Source of the DNA: Actinomycetes bacterium
GTDB lineage: Bacteria > Actinomycetota > Actinomycetes > Propionibacteriales > Nocardioidaceae
NCBI GenBank assembly: GCA_023415395.1
Contig: JAEZKN010000070.1
Location: forward strand, 1 to 6,316
Direction: 5' to 3'
Length of the DNA: 6,316 nt
The notes beneath the pieces are model-generated. The model made no database searches. It had not been told where the DNA came from and was given only the letters and a program-made list of their open reading frames with translations. The position numbers and the translations under genes are program-made. Positions within the stretch are counted from its first letter, which is position 1. Every line of letters begins with the position of its first letter. This document shows positions 1 through 5,798 of the stretch, one piece after another.

Positions 1-886
1 CGGCCACCGCGACCGGGTCGCAGTCGGCGTCGAGCATCCGGCGCACGCGCTCGGTCGCAGCCGCGGTGTCGCGCAGGTCGTCGAGGGTGAACGTCGCCGT
101 CGCGAACGCCGTCTCCCCCGACGACTCGACGTCGGGCACCTCGAGGCGCACGATGCCGGTGCCGTGGGGCAGCGACAGCGTCCGGGCGTACCACCCAGGA
201 CCGGCGGCCTCGACGCCCGGGACCGCCCGGACCGCGAGGAAGCCGAGCAGCGCGCGACCTGCGTACGGCGTGCGCACGGCCAGCCGCATCGTGACGGTGC
301 CGGTGGCCGGCCGTCCCCCGCGGCGTCCGCGCAGGTCGGTCGGCGAGGAGGCATAGACCTCGCGGATCGTGTCGTTGAACTGGCGCACGCTGGCGAAGCC
401 GGACGCGAACGCGACGTCGGCGTAGGTGAGCTCGGTGGTCTCGATCAGGACCCGCGCGGTCTGGGCCCGACGAGCGCGGGCCAGGGCCAGCGGACCGGCC
501 CCCAGCTCGGCGGTGAGGAGGCGGCTGAGGTGGCGGGGGGTGTAGCCGACCCGTCGGGCCAGGCCGTCGACCCCCTCGCGGTCGACCACCCCGTCGGCGA
601 TCAGCCGCATCGCCCGGCCCGCCGCCGTCGCCGCGACGTCCCAGTCGGGGCTGCCGGGGGTCGCGTCGGGCAGGCACCGCTTGCAGGCCCGGAAGCCGGC
701 GGCCTGCGCGGACGCGGCACTGGGGTGGAACGTGACGTTCGGGAACGCCGGGGTGCGCGCCGGGCAGGACGGGCGGCAGTAGATGCCGGTGGTCCGCACC
801 GCGGTGTAGAAGACGCCGTCGAAGCGACGGTCCCGCGACTTCACTGCGCGGTAGCACGACTCCGGGTCGAGGGTCGCTGTCGTCAT
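1..886 (-). CDS. alkA: Ada-AraC-AlkA fusion: DNA-3-methyladenine glycosylase 2 family protein (3' end cut by window edge)
   Basis: This is a DNA alkylation-repair protein read leftward and still open at the window edge; 295 codons are visible, against roughly 480-500 for the family. The ATG at 886-884 is preceded by AGGA (plus positions 894-897) seven bases upstream. Residues 1-75 form an Ada-type zinc domain, with GIYCRPSC and then CKRC giving Cys37, Cys41, Cys68 and Cys71. By analogy with E. coli Ada, Cys37 would be the methyl-accepting cysteine. Residues about 84-186 are an AraC-type domain with two helix-turn-helix units (about 109-124 and 155-176). From about residue 195 the sequence looks like the AlkA N-terminal domain (TVTMRLAVRTPYAG...). 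The HhH-GPD catalytic domain would lie beyond base 1. The likely role is to sense methyl phosphotriesters, activate repair genes and excise alkylated bases. The family assignment is firm; the catalytic half is inferred. Confidence 0.93.
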   Translation of the reverse strand, partial: MTTATLDPESCYRAVKSRDRRFDGVFYTAVRTTGIYCRPSCPARTPAFPNVTFHPSAASAQAAGFRACKRCLPDATPGSPDWDVAATAAGRAMRLIADGVVDREGVDGLARRVGYTPRHLSRLLTAELGAGPLALARARRAQTARVLIETTELTYADVAFASGFASVRQFNDTIREVYASSPTDLRGRRGGRPATGTVTMRLAVRTPYAGRALLGFLAVRAVPGVEAAGPGWYARTLSLPHGTGIVRLEVPDVESSGETAFATATFTLDDLRDTAAATERVRRMLDADCDPVAVA

Positions 887-997
887 GGCTCCATCCTGAC
901 CGCCCCCGCCGACAACTTCTGGCGGGATTCGGACACGGCGGTGAGCCTACGCGGACGCGGGGGTCAACTCGTACGAAAGGGCCATGGTGCTGCTGGC

Positions 998-1003
998 TAG
1001 GCT
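998..1003 (+). promoter_or_regulatory. Possible -10 box for the LCP gene
   Basis: TAGGCT fits the loose actinobacterial -10 pattern TANNNT and lies about 40 bases upstream of the LCP start codon. At 17-bp spacing the -35 position reads GAAAGG, which is a poor match, so the call is weak. The rest of the 156-bp divergent region (887-1042) holds ribosome-binding sites for both genes. I see no Ada-box-like motif and no strong hairpin in it. Confidence 0.2.
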
Positions 1004-1042
1004 GGGTGAGGATCTCGGAGTCCTGTGTGAGAGGAAGTCCGC

Positions 1043-2128
1043 GTGCCCCGAAACACCACGCGACGTCATCGGCGCACGGTCATCACCGTGATCGTCGTGG
1101 CCGAGCTGGTCGTCGCCCTGCTGACGGGCGCCGGCGTCGTCTTCGCCTACCAGCGGGTGGACTCCAAGATCGACGAGGGCGGGGCCATCGTGCACCCGCC
1201 GGGCGTCGAGCGGGCCGAGCCCGAGCTCCCGACGGGCGCGTTCAACCTCCTCGTCATCGGCACCGACACCCGCGACTGCGACGGCTGCGGGATCGACAAG
1301 GAGGGCGGCCTCGGAGGCTCGGACCTGACGATGCTGCTGCACGTCGCGGACGGCCGGCGCGAGGCCTACGGCATCTCGATCCCCCGCGACACGCTGGTCG
1401 ACCGTCCGGAGTGCCACGACGGCAGGAAGGCGATCCCCGCCGCGAGCCAGGTCCCCTGGAACGAGGCGTACGCCGTGGGCGGGGCACCCTGCACGGTCGC
1501 CCAGACCGAGGCGGTCACCGGGGTCTTCATCGACGACTACGTCGTGGTCGACTTCGGCGGCTTCAAGGACATGGTCGACGCCATCGGCGGCGTGCAGGTC
1601 TGCATCCCGGCCGACATCGACGACGACGAGCACAACATCCACCTCGACGCCGGCACCCAGGTCCTGCACGGGGAGGACGCGCTGGCCTACGTGCGGCAGC
1701 GCACCTCGACGCCCAACTCCGACCTGGGCCGGATGAAGCGCCAGCAGGCGTTCGTCGCCTCGATGCTGAGCCGGGTGATGTCGGCGAACACGCTGTCCCG
1801 GCCCGACAAGCTCTACAAGTTCGCCAGCGCGCTCGCGGACTCCATCACCACCAACCCCGAGCTCGCGAGCGTCGGCGAGCTGGTCCAGCTGGCCTCGTCC
1901 GTGCGCCACGCCGACCTGGCCAAGATCCGGTTCGTCACCGCGCCGACCGCCGAGTTCCCCCTCGGCGACCCGAACTGGGGACGGCTCCAGCTGACCCCCG
2001 AGGCCGACCAGCTCTGGCAGAAGGTGATCGACGACGAGCCGCTCGGCGCGTTCGGCCGCGGCGCGATCAGCGGGCGCAACCCCAGCGGATCCGCCGAGAA
2101 CGCCGCCGCGAACGGGCTCTGCGCCTGA
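1043..2128 (+). CDS. LCP (LytR-CpsA-Psr) family cell-wall ligase
   Basis: This is a 361-residue membrane-anchored LCP protein. The family transfers undecaprenyl-phosphate-linked glycopolymers onto peptidoglycan outside the membrane. The GTG start has AGAGGAAG at 1030-1037. A basic N-terminus (RRHRR) precedes one transmembrane helix at about residues 13-35, leaving the rest extracytoplasmic. The LCP core runs from about 66 to 240. Visible family motifs are GTDTR (Asp75, Arg77), SDLTML (Ser93, Asp94), SIPRDT (Arg115, Asp116), YVRQR (Arg218, Arg220), and DLGRMKRQQ (Asp227, Arg230, Arg233), covering the acidic and arginine residues that bind metal and pyrophosphate. A CDGC pair (Cys79, Cys82) follows the first motif, with three further cysteines in the core, possibly forming disulphides. 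I recall similar cysteines in other actinobacterial LCPs. There is no obvious LytR_C domain at the C-terminus. The next gene follows 53 bp downstream on the same strand. Confidence 0.93.
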   Translation: MPRNTTRRHRRTVITVIVVAELVVALLTGAGVVFAYQRVDSKIDEGGAIVHPPGVERAEPELPTGAFNLLVIGTDTRDCDGCGIDKEGGLGGSDLTMLLHVADGRREAYGISIPRDTLVDRPECHDGRKAIPAASQVPWNEAYAVGGAPCTVAQTEAVTGVFIDDYVVVDFGGFKDMVDAIGGVQVCIPADIDDDEHNIHLDAGTQVLHGEDALAYVRQRTSTPNSDLGRMKRQQAFVASMLSRVMSANTLSRPDKLYKFASALADSITTNPELASVGELVQLASSVRHADLAKIRFVTAPTAEFPLGDPNWGRLQLTPEADQLWQKVIDDEPLGAFGRGAISGRNPSGSAENAAANGLCA

Positions 2129-2153
2129 GTTCTGTCCGATCCGACAACCCGGG

Positions 2154-2168
2154 CGTCCCACCGGGACG
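2154..2168 (+). other. Small GC hairpin between the LCP and amidohydrolase genes
   Basis: CGTCCC, loop ACC, GGGACG form a perfect six-pair stem with a three-base loop. It ends one base before the GGAGG ribosome-binding core (2169-2173) of the next gene. No T-run follows, so it is not a convincing intrinsic terminator. It may slow nucleases or modulate translation, or be chance in GC-rich DNA. Confidence 0.3.
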
Positions 2169-2181
2169 GGAGGATGGGCCG

Positions 2182-3660
2182 GTGAGCTCGATCATCCTGC
2201 GCGGCGGGCGCGTCATCGACCCTGCGGCCGGGACGGAGGCCGTCGCCGACGTCGTCGGCCGCGACGGCCACGTCGCGGAGGTCTCGCCCGTCCCGGTGCT
2301 CGAGGACGGCGCCACCGTCCTCGACGTGACCGGCCTGGTCGTGGGCCCCGGCTTCGTCGACCTGCACAGCCACGTCCACTCGATCGCGGGCCAGCGGCTG
2401 CAGGCCTTCGACGGCGTCACGACCAACCTCGACCTCGAGGCCGGGCTGATGCCGATCGAGCGGGCCTACGCCGACGCTGCCGCCGAGGGCCGGGTGCTCA
2501 ACTACGGGTTCTCCGCGTCGTGGGCCGACGCCCGCGCCCAGGTGCTGGCCGGCGTCGAGCCGACCGCCCGCTTCGACTCCACCACCGACATCCTGGGCAA
2601 CCCGGACTGGCAGCGCACGTCCTCCCCCCGCGAGCTCGCGGCGTGGCTGGAGCTGCTCGAGCGCGAGCTCGCCGGCGGCGCGCTCGGCATCGGGATCCTG
2701 ATGGGCTACGCCCCGCGCTCCGACCCGCGGGAGTACGTCGAGGTGGCCCGCCTCGCCGCCCGGGCCGGGGCGCCCACCTTCACCCACGTGCGCGAGCTGG
2801 TCGAGGCCGACCCCACCACGCCGATCGACGGCAGCAGCGAGGTCGCGCTCGCCGCGCAGGAGACCGGCGCGGCGATGCACCACTGCCACGTCAACAGCAC
2901 CTCGCGCCGCCACGTCGACCGGGTGCTCGGCACGCTCGACGAAGCCCGGGCCGCGGGCTCGCGCGTGAGTGTCGAGGTCTACCCCTACGGCATGGGCAGC
3001 ACCAGCATCGGCGCGTTCTTCCTGGCGCCGGAGCGGCTCGGCGCGTGGGGCCTGACGGCCTCCAGCATCGTGATGCTGGGCAGCGGCGAGCGCATCGCCG
3101 ACGTACGCCGTCTCGCGGAGCTGCGTGAGCTCGACCCGGGCGCCACCTGCGTCGTGGAGTTCCTCGACGACCGCCAGGAGTCCGACCGCGCCATCCTGCG
3201 GCGGGCGCTGGCCTACCCCGACGCGATCGTCGCGAGCGACGCGATGCCGCTGGAGTGGCCAGACCGCCGCCACGACACCCGCGAGTGGCCGCTGCCGCCG
3301 GGCGCCTCCACGCACCCCCGCACCTCGGGCACCTTCGCCCGCAGCCTGCGCCTGATGGTGCTCGAGCACGGCCTGTGGTCGTGGCCCGAGGCCTTCCGCC
3401 GCTGCTCCTTCCTGCCCGCCCGGGTGCTCGACGAGGTCGCGCCCGCGATGCGCACCAAGGGACGGCTCGAGCCGGGCGCGGACGCCGACCTGGTCGTGCT
3501 CGACCCGGCGGCGGTCACCGACCACGCGACGGTCACCGACCCCACGCGCCCCTCGGCCGGCGTGCGGCACCTGCTGGTCGGCGGCACGTTCGTCATCCGC
3601 GACGGGGCGCTGGACGTCGGCGCGTACCCCGGTGAGCCGGTGCGCGGCGTCCTGCGCTGA
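2182..3660 (+). CDS. Amidohydrolase, N-acyl-D-amino-acid / D-glutamate deacylase type
   Basis: This 492-residue metal-dependent amidohydrolase resembles D-aminoacylases, which hydrolyse N-acyl-D-amino acids to the free D-amino acid and a carboxylate. The GTG start is supported by GGAGG at 2169-2173, eight bases upstream; the same frame is open further upstream, but there it overlies the LCP gene. The N-terminal beta-sandwich strand reads IILRGGRVIDP. The barrel begins with GFVDLHSHVH (His62, His64). Then come LDLEAG (Glu86), GALGIGILMGYAP, FTHVRE (His202), HHCHVNS (His234, His236), SDAMP (Asp353) and HPRTSGTFARSL (His378). It ends with the usual GRLEPGADADLVVLDP and a closing sandwich strand. 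LNYGFSASWADAR and LDLEAG recall proteins annotated as N-acyl-D-glutamate deacylase. The superfamily is firm and the D-aminoacylase group likely; the substrate is inferred. No signal peptide is seen, so it is probably cytoplasmic, perhaps salvaging D-amino acid derivatives. Probably co-transcribed with the LCP gene. Confidence 0.88.
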   Translation: MSSIILRGGRVIDPAAGTEAVADVVGRDGHVAEVSPVPVLEDGATVLDVTGLVVGPGFVDLHSHVHSIAGQRLQAFDGVTTNLDLEAGLMPIERAYADAAAEGRVLNYGFSASWADARAQVLAGVEPTARFDSTTDILGNPDWQRTSSPRELAAWLELLERELAGGALGIGILMGYAPRSDPREYVEVARLAARAGAPTFTHVRELVEADPTTPIDGSSEVALAAQETGAAMHHCHVNSTSRRHVDRVLGTLDEARAAGSRVSVEVYPYGMGSTSIGAFFLAPERLGAWGLTASSIVMLGSGERIADVRRLAELRELDPGATCVVEFLDDRQESDRAILRRALAYPDAIVASDAMPLEWPDRRHDTREWPLPPGASTHPRTSGTFARSLRLMVLEHGLWSWPEAFRRCSFLPARVLDEVAPAMRTKGRLEPGADADLVVLDPAAVTDHATVTDPTRPSAGVRHLLVGGTFVIRDGALDVGAYPGEPVRGVLR

Positions 3661-3674
3661 GGGGCGCCAGAACG

Positions 3675-3688
3675 CAGTCACCTGACTG
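3675..3688. promoter_or_regulatory. Tight palindrome upstream of mdcA, candidate operator
   Basis: CAGTCA-CC-TGACTG is a perfect inverted repeat with six-base arms around two bases. The centre is too tight for a good RNA hairpin loop, which favours a dimeric protein-binding site. It lies 60-74 bases upstream of the mdcA start, a plausible place for an operator. No regulator gene is present in the window, so its partner is unknown. Confidence 0.35.
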
Positions 3689-3694
3689 ATTCGA

Positions 3695-3749
3695 CGATGC
3701 TCCACCTCGGGTGGACTCGGGGGCACTGCCCCACCCGAGGAGAGCATCG
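3695..3749 (+). promoter_or_regulatory. mdcA: Large imperfect dyad covering the mdcA ribosome-binding site and start
   Basis: The left arm has CGATGCT (3695-3701), an unpaired CCA, then CCTCGGGTGG (3705-3714). The right arm answers with CCACCCGAGG (3731-3740), an unpaired AG, then AGCATCG (3743-3749). This gives helices of ten and seven pairs around a small internal loop. The 16-base centre can also form GGGGC-ACT-GCCCC (3720-3732), which competes for the two innermost outer pairs. The mdcA Shine-Dalgarno GAGGAG (3737-3742) and the first base of its GTG lie in the right arm, so a folded transcript would hide the start. It could be an RNA translational switch or a long DNA operator. A terminator for the upstream gene is less likely because there is no T-run. 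Confidence 0.5.
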
Positions 3750-5623
3750 TGACCGACACCCGATGGGACAAGCGCCGCCGCGCGAAGCGTGACCGGCTCG
3801 ACGCGGCCGCCGACCATGCGAACGGCAAGGTCGTGCGTGCGGGACAGCTCCCCGACCTGCTGCACGCGGTGATCCATCCCGGCGACCGGGTCGCGCTGGA
3901 GGGCGACAACCAGAAGCAGGCCGACTACCTGTCCCGCACCCTGGCCGAGTGCGACCCGGAGCGCCTGCACGACCTCCACCTGCTGATCTCGTCCGTCTCC
4001 CGCCCCGAGCACCTCGACCTGTTCGAGCGCGGCCTCGCGACCAGGCTCGACCTCGCGTACGCCGGCCCGCAGAGCGTCCGGATCGCGCAGCTGGTCGAGG
4101 ACGGGACGGTCACGATCGGCGCGATCCACACCTACGTCGAGCTGTACGCCCGGATGTTCGTCGACCTGGCCCCGGACGTCGTGCTGCTCTGCGCGTCGGC
4201 CGCGGACCCCGACGGCAACCTCTACACCGGCCCCAACACCGAGGACACCCCCACGATCGCCGAGGCGGCGGCGTTCCACGACGGCGTGGTGGTCGTGCAG
4301 GTCGACGAGGTCGTCGGCGAGCGCGGGGACCTGCCCCGCGTGGACATCCCGAGCGACTGGGTGGACTTCGTGGTGGCCGCGGACCGCCCGTTCGCGCTGG
4401 AGCCGCTGTTCACCCGCGACCCCCGCCACATCGGCGACGTCGAGATCCTCAAGGCGATGATCGCCATCCGCGGCGTCTACGAGCGGCACCAGGTGGCGTC
4501 GCTCAACCACGGCGTCGGGTTCGACACCGCTGCCATCGAGCTGCTGCTGCCGACGTACGGCGAGTCGCTCGGCCTCAAGGGCAAGGTCGCCCGGCACTGG
4601 GTGCTCAACCCTCACCCGACGCTCATCCCCGCCATCGAGTCCGGCTGGGTGGAGTCGATCCACAGCTTCGGCGGCGAGGCCGGGATGGAGCGCTACACCG
4701 CGGCCCGCCCGGACGTGTTCTTCACCGGCCGCGACGGTTCCCTGCGCTCGAACCGGGTGCTCGCCCAGCTGGCGGGGCAGTACGCCATCGACATGTTCAT
4801 CGGCTCGTCGCTCCAGATCGACGGCGACGCGAACTCCTCCACCGTCACCGACGGCCGGCTCTCCGGCTTCGGCGGCGCACCGAACATGGGGCACGACCCG
4901 CACGGGCGCCGGCACTCGACGCCGGCCTGGCTCGACCTCGCGTCCGGCGACGGTGCCGACCGGCGCGGGCGCAAGCTCGTCGTGCAGATGGCCCAGACCT
5001 TCCGCGCGGGCGGCGTACCGACGTTCGTCGAGAGCCTCGACGCCGTCGACGTCGGCGAGAAGGCCGGCATGCCGCTCGCGCCGGTGATGATCTACGGCGA
5101 CGACGTGTCGCACGTCGTCACCGAGGAGGGCGTCGCGTACCTGTACAAGGCGCCGTCGCTCGCCGACCGGCGCGCGGCGCTGGCCGCCGTCGCCGCGTCT
5201 TGCCTCTGGAACCGCCGCGGAGCTCGCGCTCGCCGCGGAGTTGCGAGACGCGGCCGCCGAGTGCATACCAGCCGCTCATACGACGCTCTCGTTCGAGCAG
5301 GTCTACCAGGAGCACTACCGCTTCGTATGGCGGTCGCTCCGCGCATTCGGTCTGCCGCTCGTTGCGGTCGAGGACGCCGTCCAGGATGTCTTCGTCGTCG
5401 TGCATCGTCGCCTCCCGGAGTTCGAGGGACGGAGCAGCATCCGAACCTGGCTCTTCCGGATCGCACGCTGGATCGTGACGTACGAGCGGCGGCGCGCGCG
5501 GAACAGGCCCGCGCACGAGCCGATCGACGAGGACGTCGGCGACGGGGCGCCGGGGCCCTTCGAGATGATCGTCCGGAGCGAAGGCCTGCGTGCCCTCGAG
5601 TCCGTCTTGCTCCGCATGGATGA
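3749..5623 (+). CDS. mdcA: Malonate decarboxylase alpha subunit MdcA, C-terminus lost; frame runs on into unrelated DNA
   Basis: MdcA is the ACP transferase subunit of biotin-independent malonate decarboxylase. It swaps acetate for malonate on the acyl-carrier subunit, giving malonyl-S-ACP (EC 2.3.1.187), in the cytoplasm. GTG start with GAGGAG six bases upstream. Highly typical MdcA blocks are LEGDNQKQADYL (from Leu50), GNLYTGPNTEDTP (156-168), LNHGVGFDTAAIELLLPTYG, HWVLNPHPTLIPAIESGW and FGGAPNMG (374-381). Similarity continues through YLYKAPSLADRRAALAAVA and stops near residue 482 (base about 5195). The usual ending, about 65-70 residues beginning with a Gly-Thr-Pro-Val-Gly-like turn, is missing from all frames. 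The remaining codons to the TGA at 5621-5623 give an arginine-rich sequence that is only an off-frame reading of the sigma gene, so the 624-residue product should not be trusted past about residue 482. Partner genes (mdcB/citG, mdcC, mdcD, mdcE) are absent. The gene is likely controlled by the dyad over its start. Confidence 0.9.
   Translation: MTDTRWDKRRRAKRDRLDAAADHANGKVVRAGQLPDLLHAVIHPGDRVALEGDNQKQADYLSRTLAECDPERLHDLHLLISSVSRPEHLDLFERGLATRLDLAYAGPQSVRIAQLVEDGTVTIGAIHTYVELYARMFVDLAPDVVLLCASAADPDGNLYTGPNTEDTPTIAEAAAFHDGVVVVQVDEVVGERGDLPRVDIPSDWVDFVVAADRPFALEPLFTRDPRHIGDVEILKAMIAIRGVYERHQVASLNHGVGFDTAAIELLLPTYGESLGLKGKVARHWVLNPHPTLIPAIESGWVESIHSFGGEAGMERYTAARPDVFFTGRDGSLRSNRVLAQLAGQYAIDMFIGSSLQIDGDANSSTVTDGRLSGFGGAPNMGHDPHGRRHSTPAWLDLASGDGADRRGRKLVVQMAQTFRAGGVPTFVESLDAVDVGEKAGMPLAPVMIYGDDVSHVVTEEGVAYLYKAPSLADRRAALAAVAASCLWNRRGARARRGVARRGRRVHTSRSYDALVRAGLPGALPLRMAVAPRIRSAARCGRGRRPGCLRRRASSPPGVRGTEQHPNLALPDRTLDRDVRAAARAEQARARADRRGRRRRGAGALRDDRPERRPACPRVRLAPHG
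5190..5205. other. Junction between actinobacterial-like and Myxococcota-like DNA
   Basis: Left of this point the MdcA protein is well conserved and codons end almost always in G or C. Immediately right of it MdcA similarity stops, and codons ending in A or T become common. The exact base cannot be fixed by eye; the break lies near MdcA residues 481-486. No inverted repeat, target duplication, integrase or tRNA is visible nearby. A ten-base direct repeat, CGCCGCGGAG, at 5213-5222 and 5231-5240 lies 18 bases apart in the sigma frame and probably just encodes repeated Ala-Ala-Glu. Confidence 0.75.
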
Positions 5624-5798
5624 GGAGAAGCGCCTGGTCTTCGTGCTGATGGACGTCGAAGAAATGAAGGCCCACGAGGTCGCTGAGCTCTTCGAGATCA
5701 ACGTGAACACCGTGTACTCGCGGCTGCGCCTCGCGCGCGAGCAGTTCCGGCGTTTGCTCGAAGCGACCAACGCGCTTCCGGAAAGGACCGAACCGTGA
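5241..5798 (+). CDS. ECF-type RNA polymerase sigma factor (start uncertain)
   Basis: This is an extracytoplasmic-function sigma factor of about 185 residues, which directs RNA polymerase to a specific promoter set. Region 2 spans about residues 18-85, with FEQVYQEHYRFVWRSL, then EDAVQDVF (44-51) and SSIRTWLFRIA (65-75). Region 4 spans about 117-173, with the helix-turn-helix HEVAELFEINVNTVYSRLRLAR (145-166). No region 3 is present, as usual for ECF factors. The first possible start is TTG at 5241, without a well-placed ribosome-binding site. The frame is open upstream to the junction and has no ATG or GTG there, so the native start may have been lost. Early codons include ATA, CCA, CAT, GTA, GCA and GGT, unlike mdcA. 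The stop overlaps the next start by four bases, implying translational coupling. I associate the sequence style with Myxococcota; that assignment is inferred. It overlaps the run-on tail of the mdcA frame, and this frame is the real one. Confidence 0.88.
   Translation: MRDAAAECIPAAHTTLSFEQVYQEHYRFVWRSLRAFGLPLVAVEDAVQDVFVVVHRRLPEFEGRSSIRTWLFRIARWIVTYERRRARNRPAHEPIDEDVGDGAPGPFEMIVRSEGLRALESVLLRMDEEKRLVFVLMDVEEMKAHEVAELFEINVNTVYSRLRLAREQFRRLLEATNALPERTEP

Noticed and set aside
944..967. Minus-strand TTGACC and TAGGCT as a promoter for the Ada-AlkA gene
   Set aside because: Each hexamer looks good alone, but they are only 12 bases apart, too short for a normal sigma-70 promoter.
164..1000. Plus-strand open frame opposite the Ada-AlkA gene
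   Set aside because: It is an Arg/Gly-rich shadow; the minus strand encodes clear Ada and AraC domains across the same bases.
947..2161. Long minus-strand open frame opposite the LCP gene
   Set aside because: Composition is Arg/Gly/Val/Asp-rich with no domain. It mirrors the well-supported LCP frame and is typical of shadows in high-GC DNA.
1006..2181. Upstream in-frame extension of the amidohydrolase over the whole LCP gene
   Set aside because: This stretch is Arg-rich and featureless, and the LCP frame explains it. The GTG at 2182 has a good ribosome-binding site.
2129..2181. Intrinsic terminator between the LCP and amidohydrolase genes
   Set aside because: There is a six-pair hairpin but no T-run, and it lies right against the next ribosome-binding site.
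1813..3909. Very long minus-strand open frame across the amidohydrolase
   Set aside because: It has no recognisable motif, spans two plus-strand genes and their intergenic gap, and the opposite strand has clear conserved motifs.
5213..5240. Ten-base direct repeat near the junction as a target-site duplication
   Set aside because: Both copies lie on the same side of the break, 18 bases apart and in frame, consistent with a repeated Ala-Ala-Glu coding stretch.
3593..5266. Long minus-strand open frame opposite mdcA
   Set aside because: It is the antisense shadow of strongly conserved MdcA and also crosses the genome junction.
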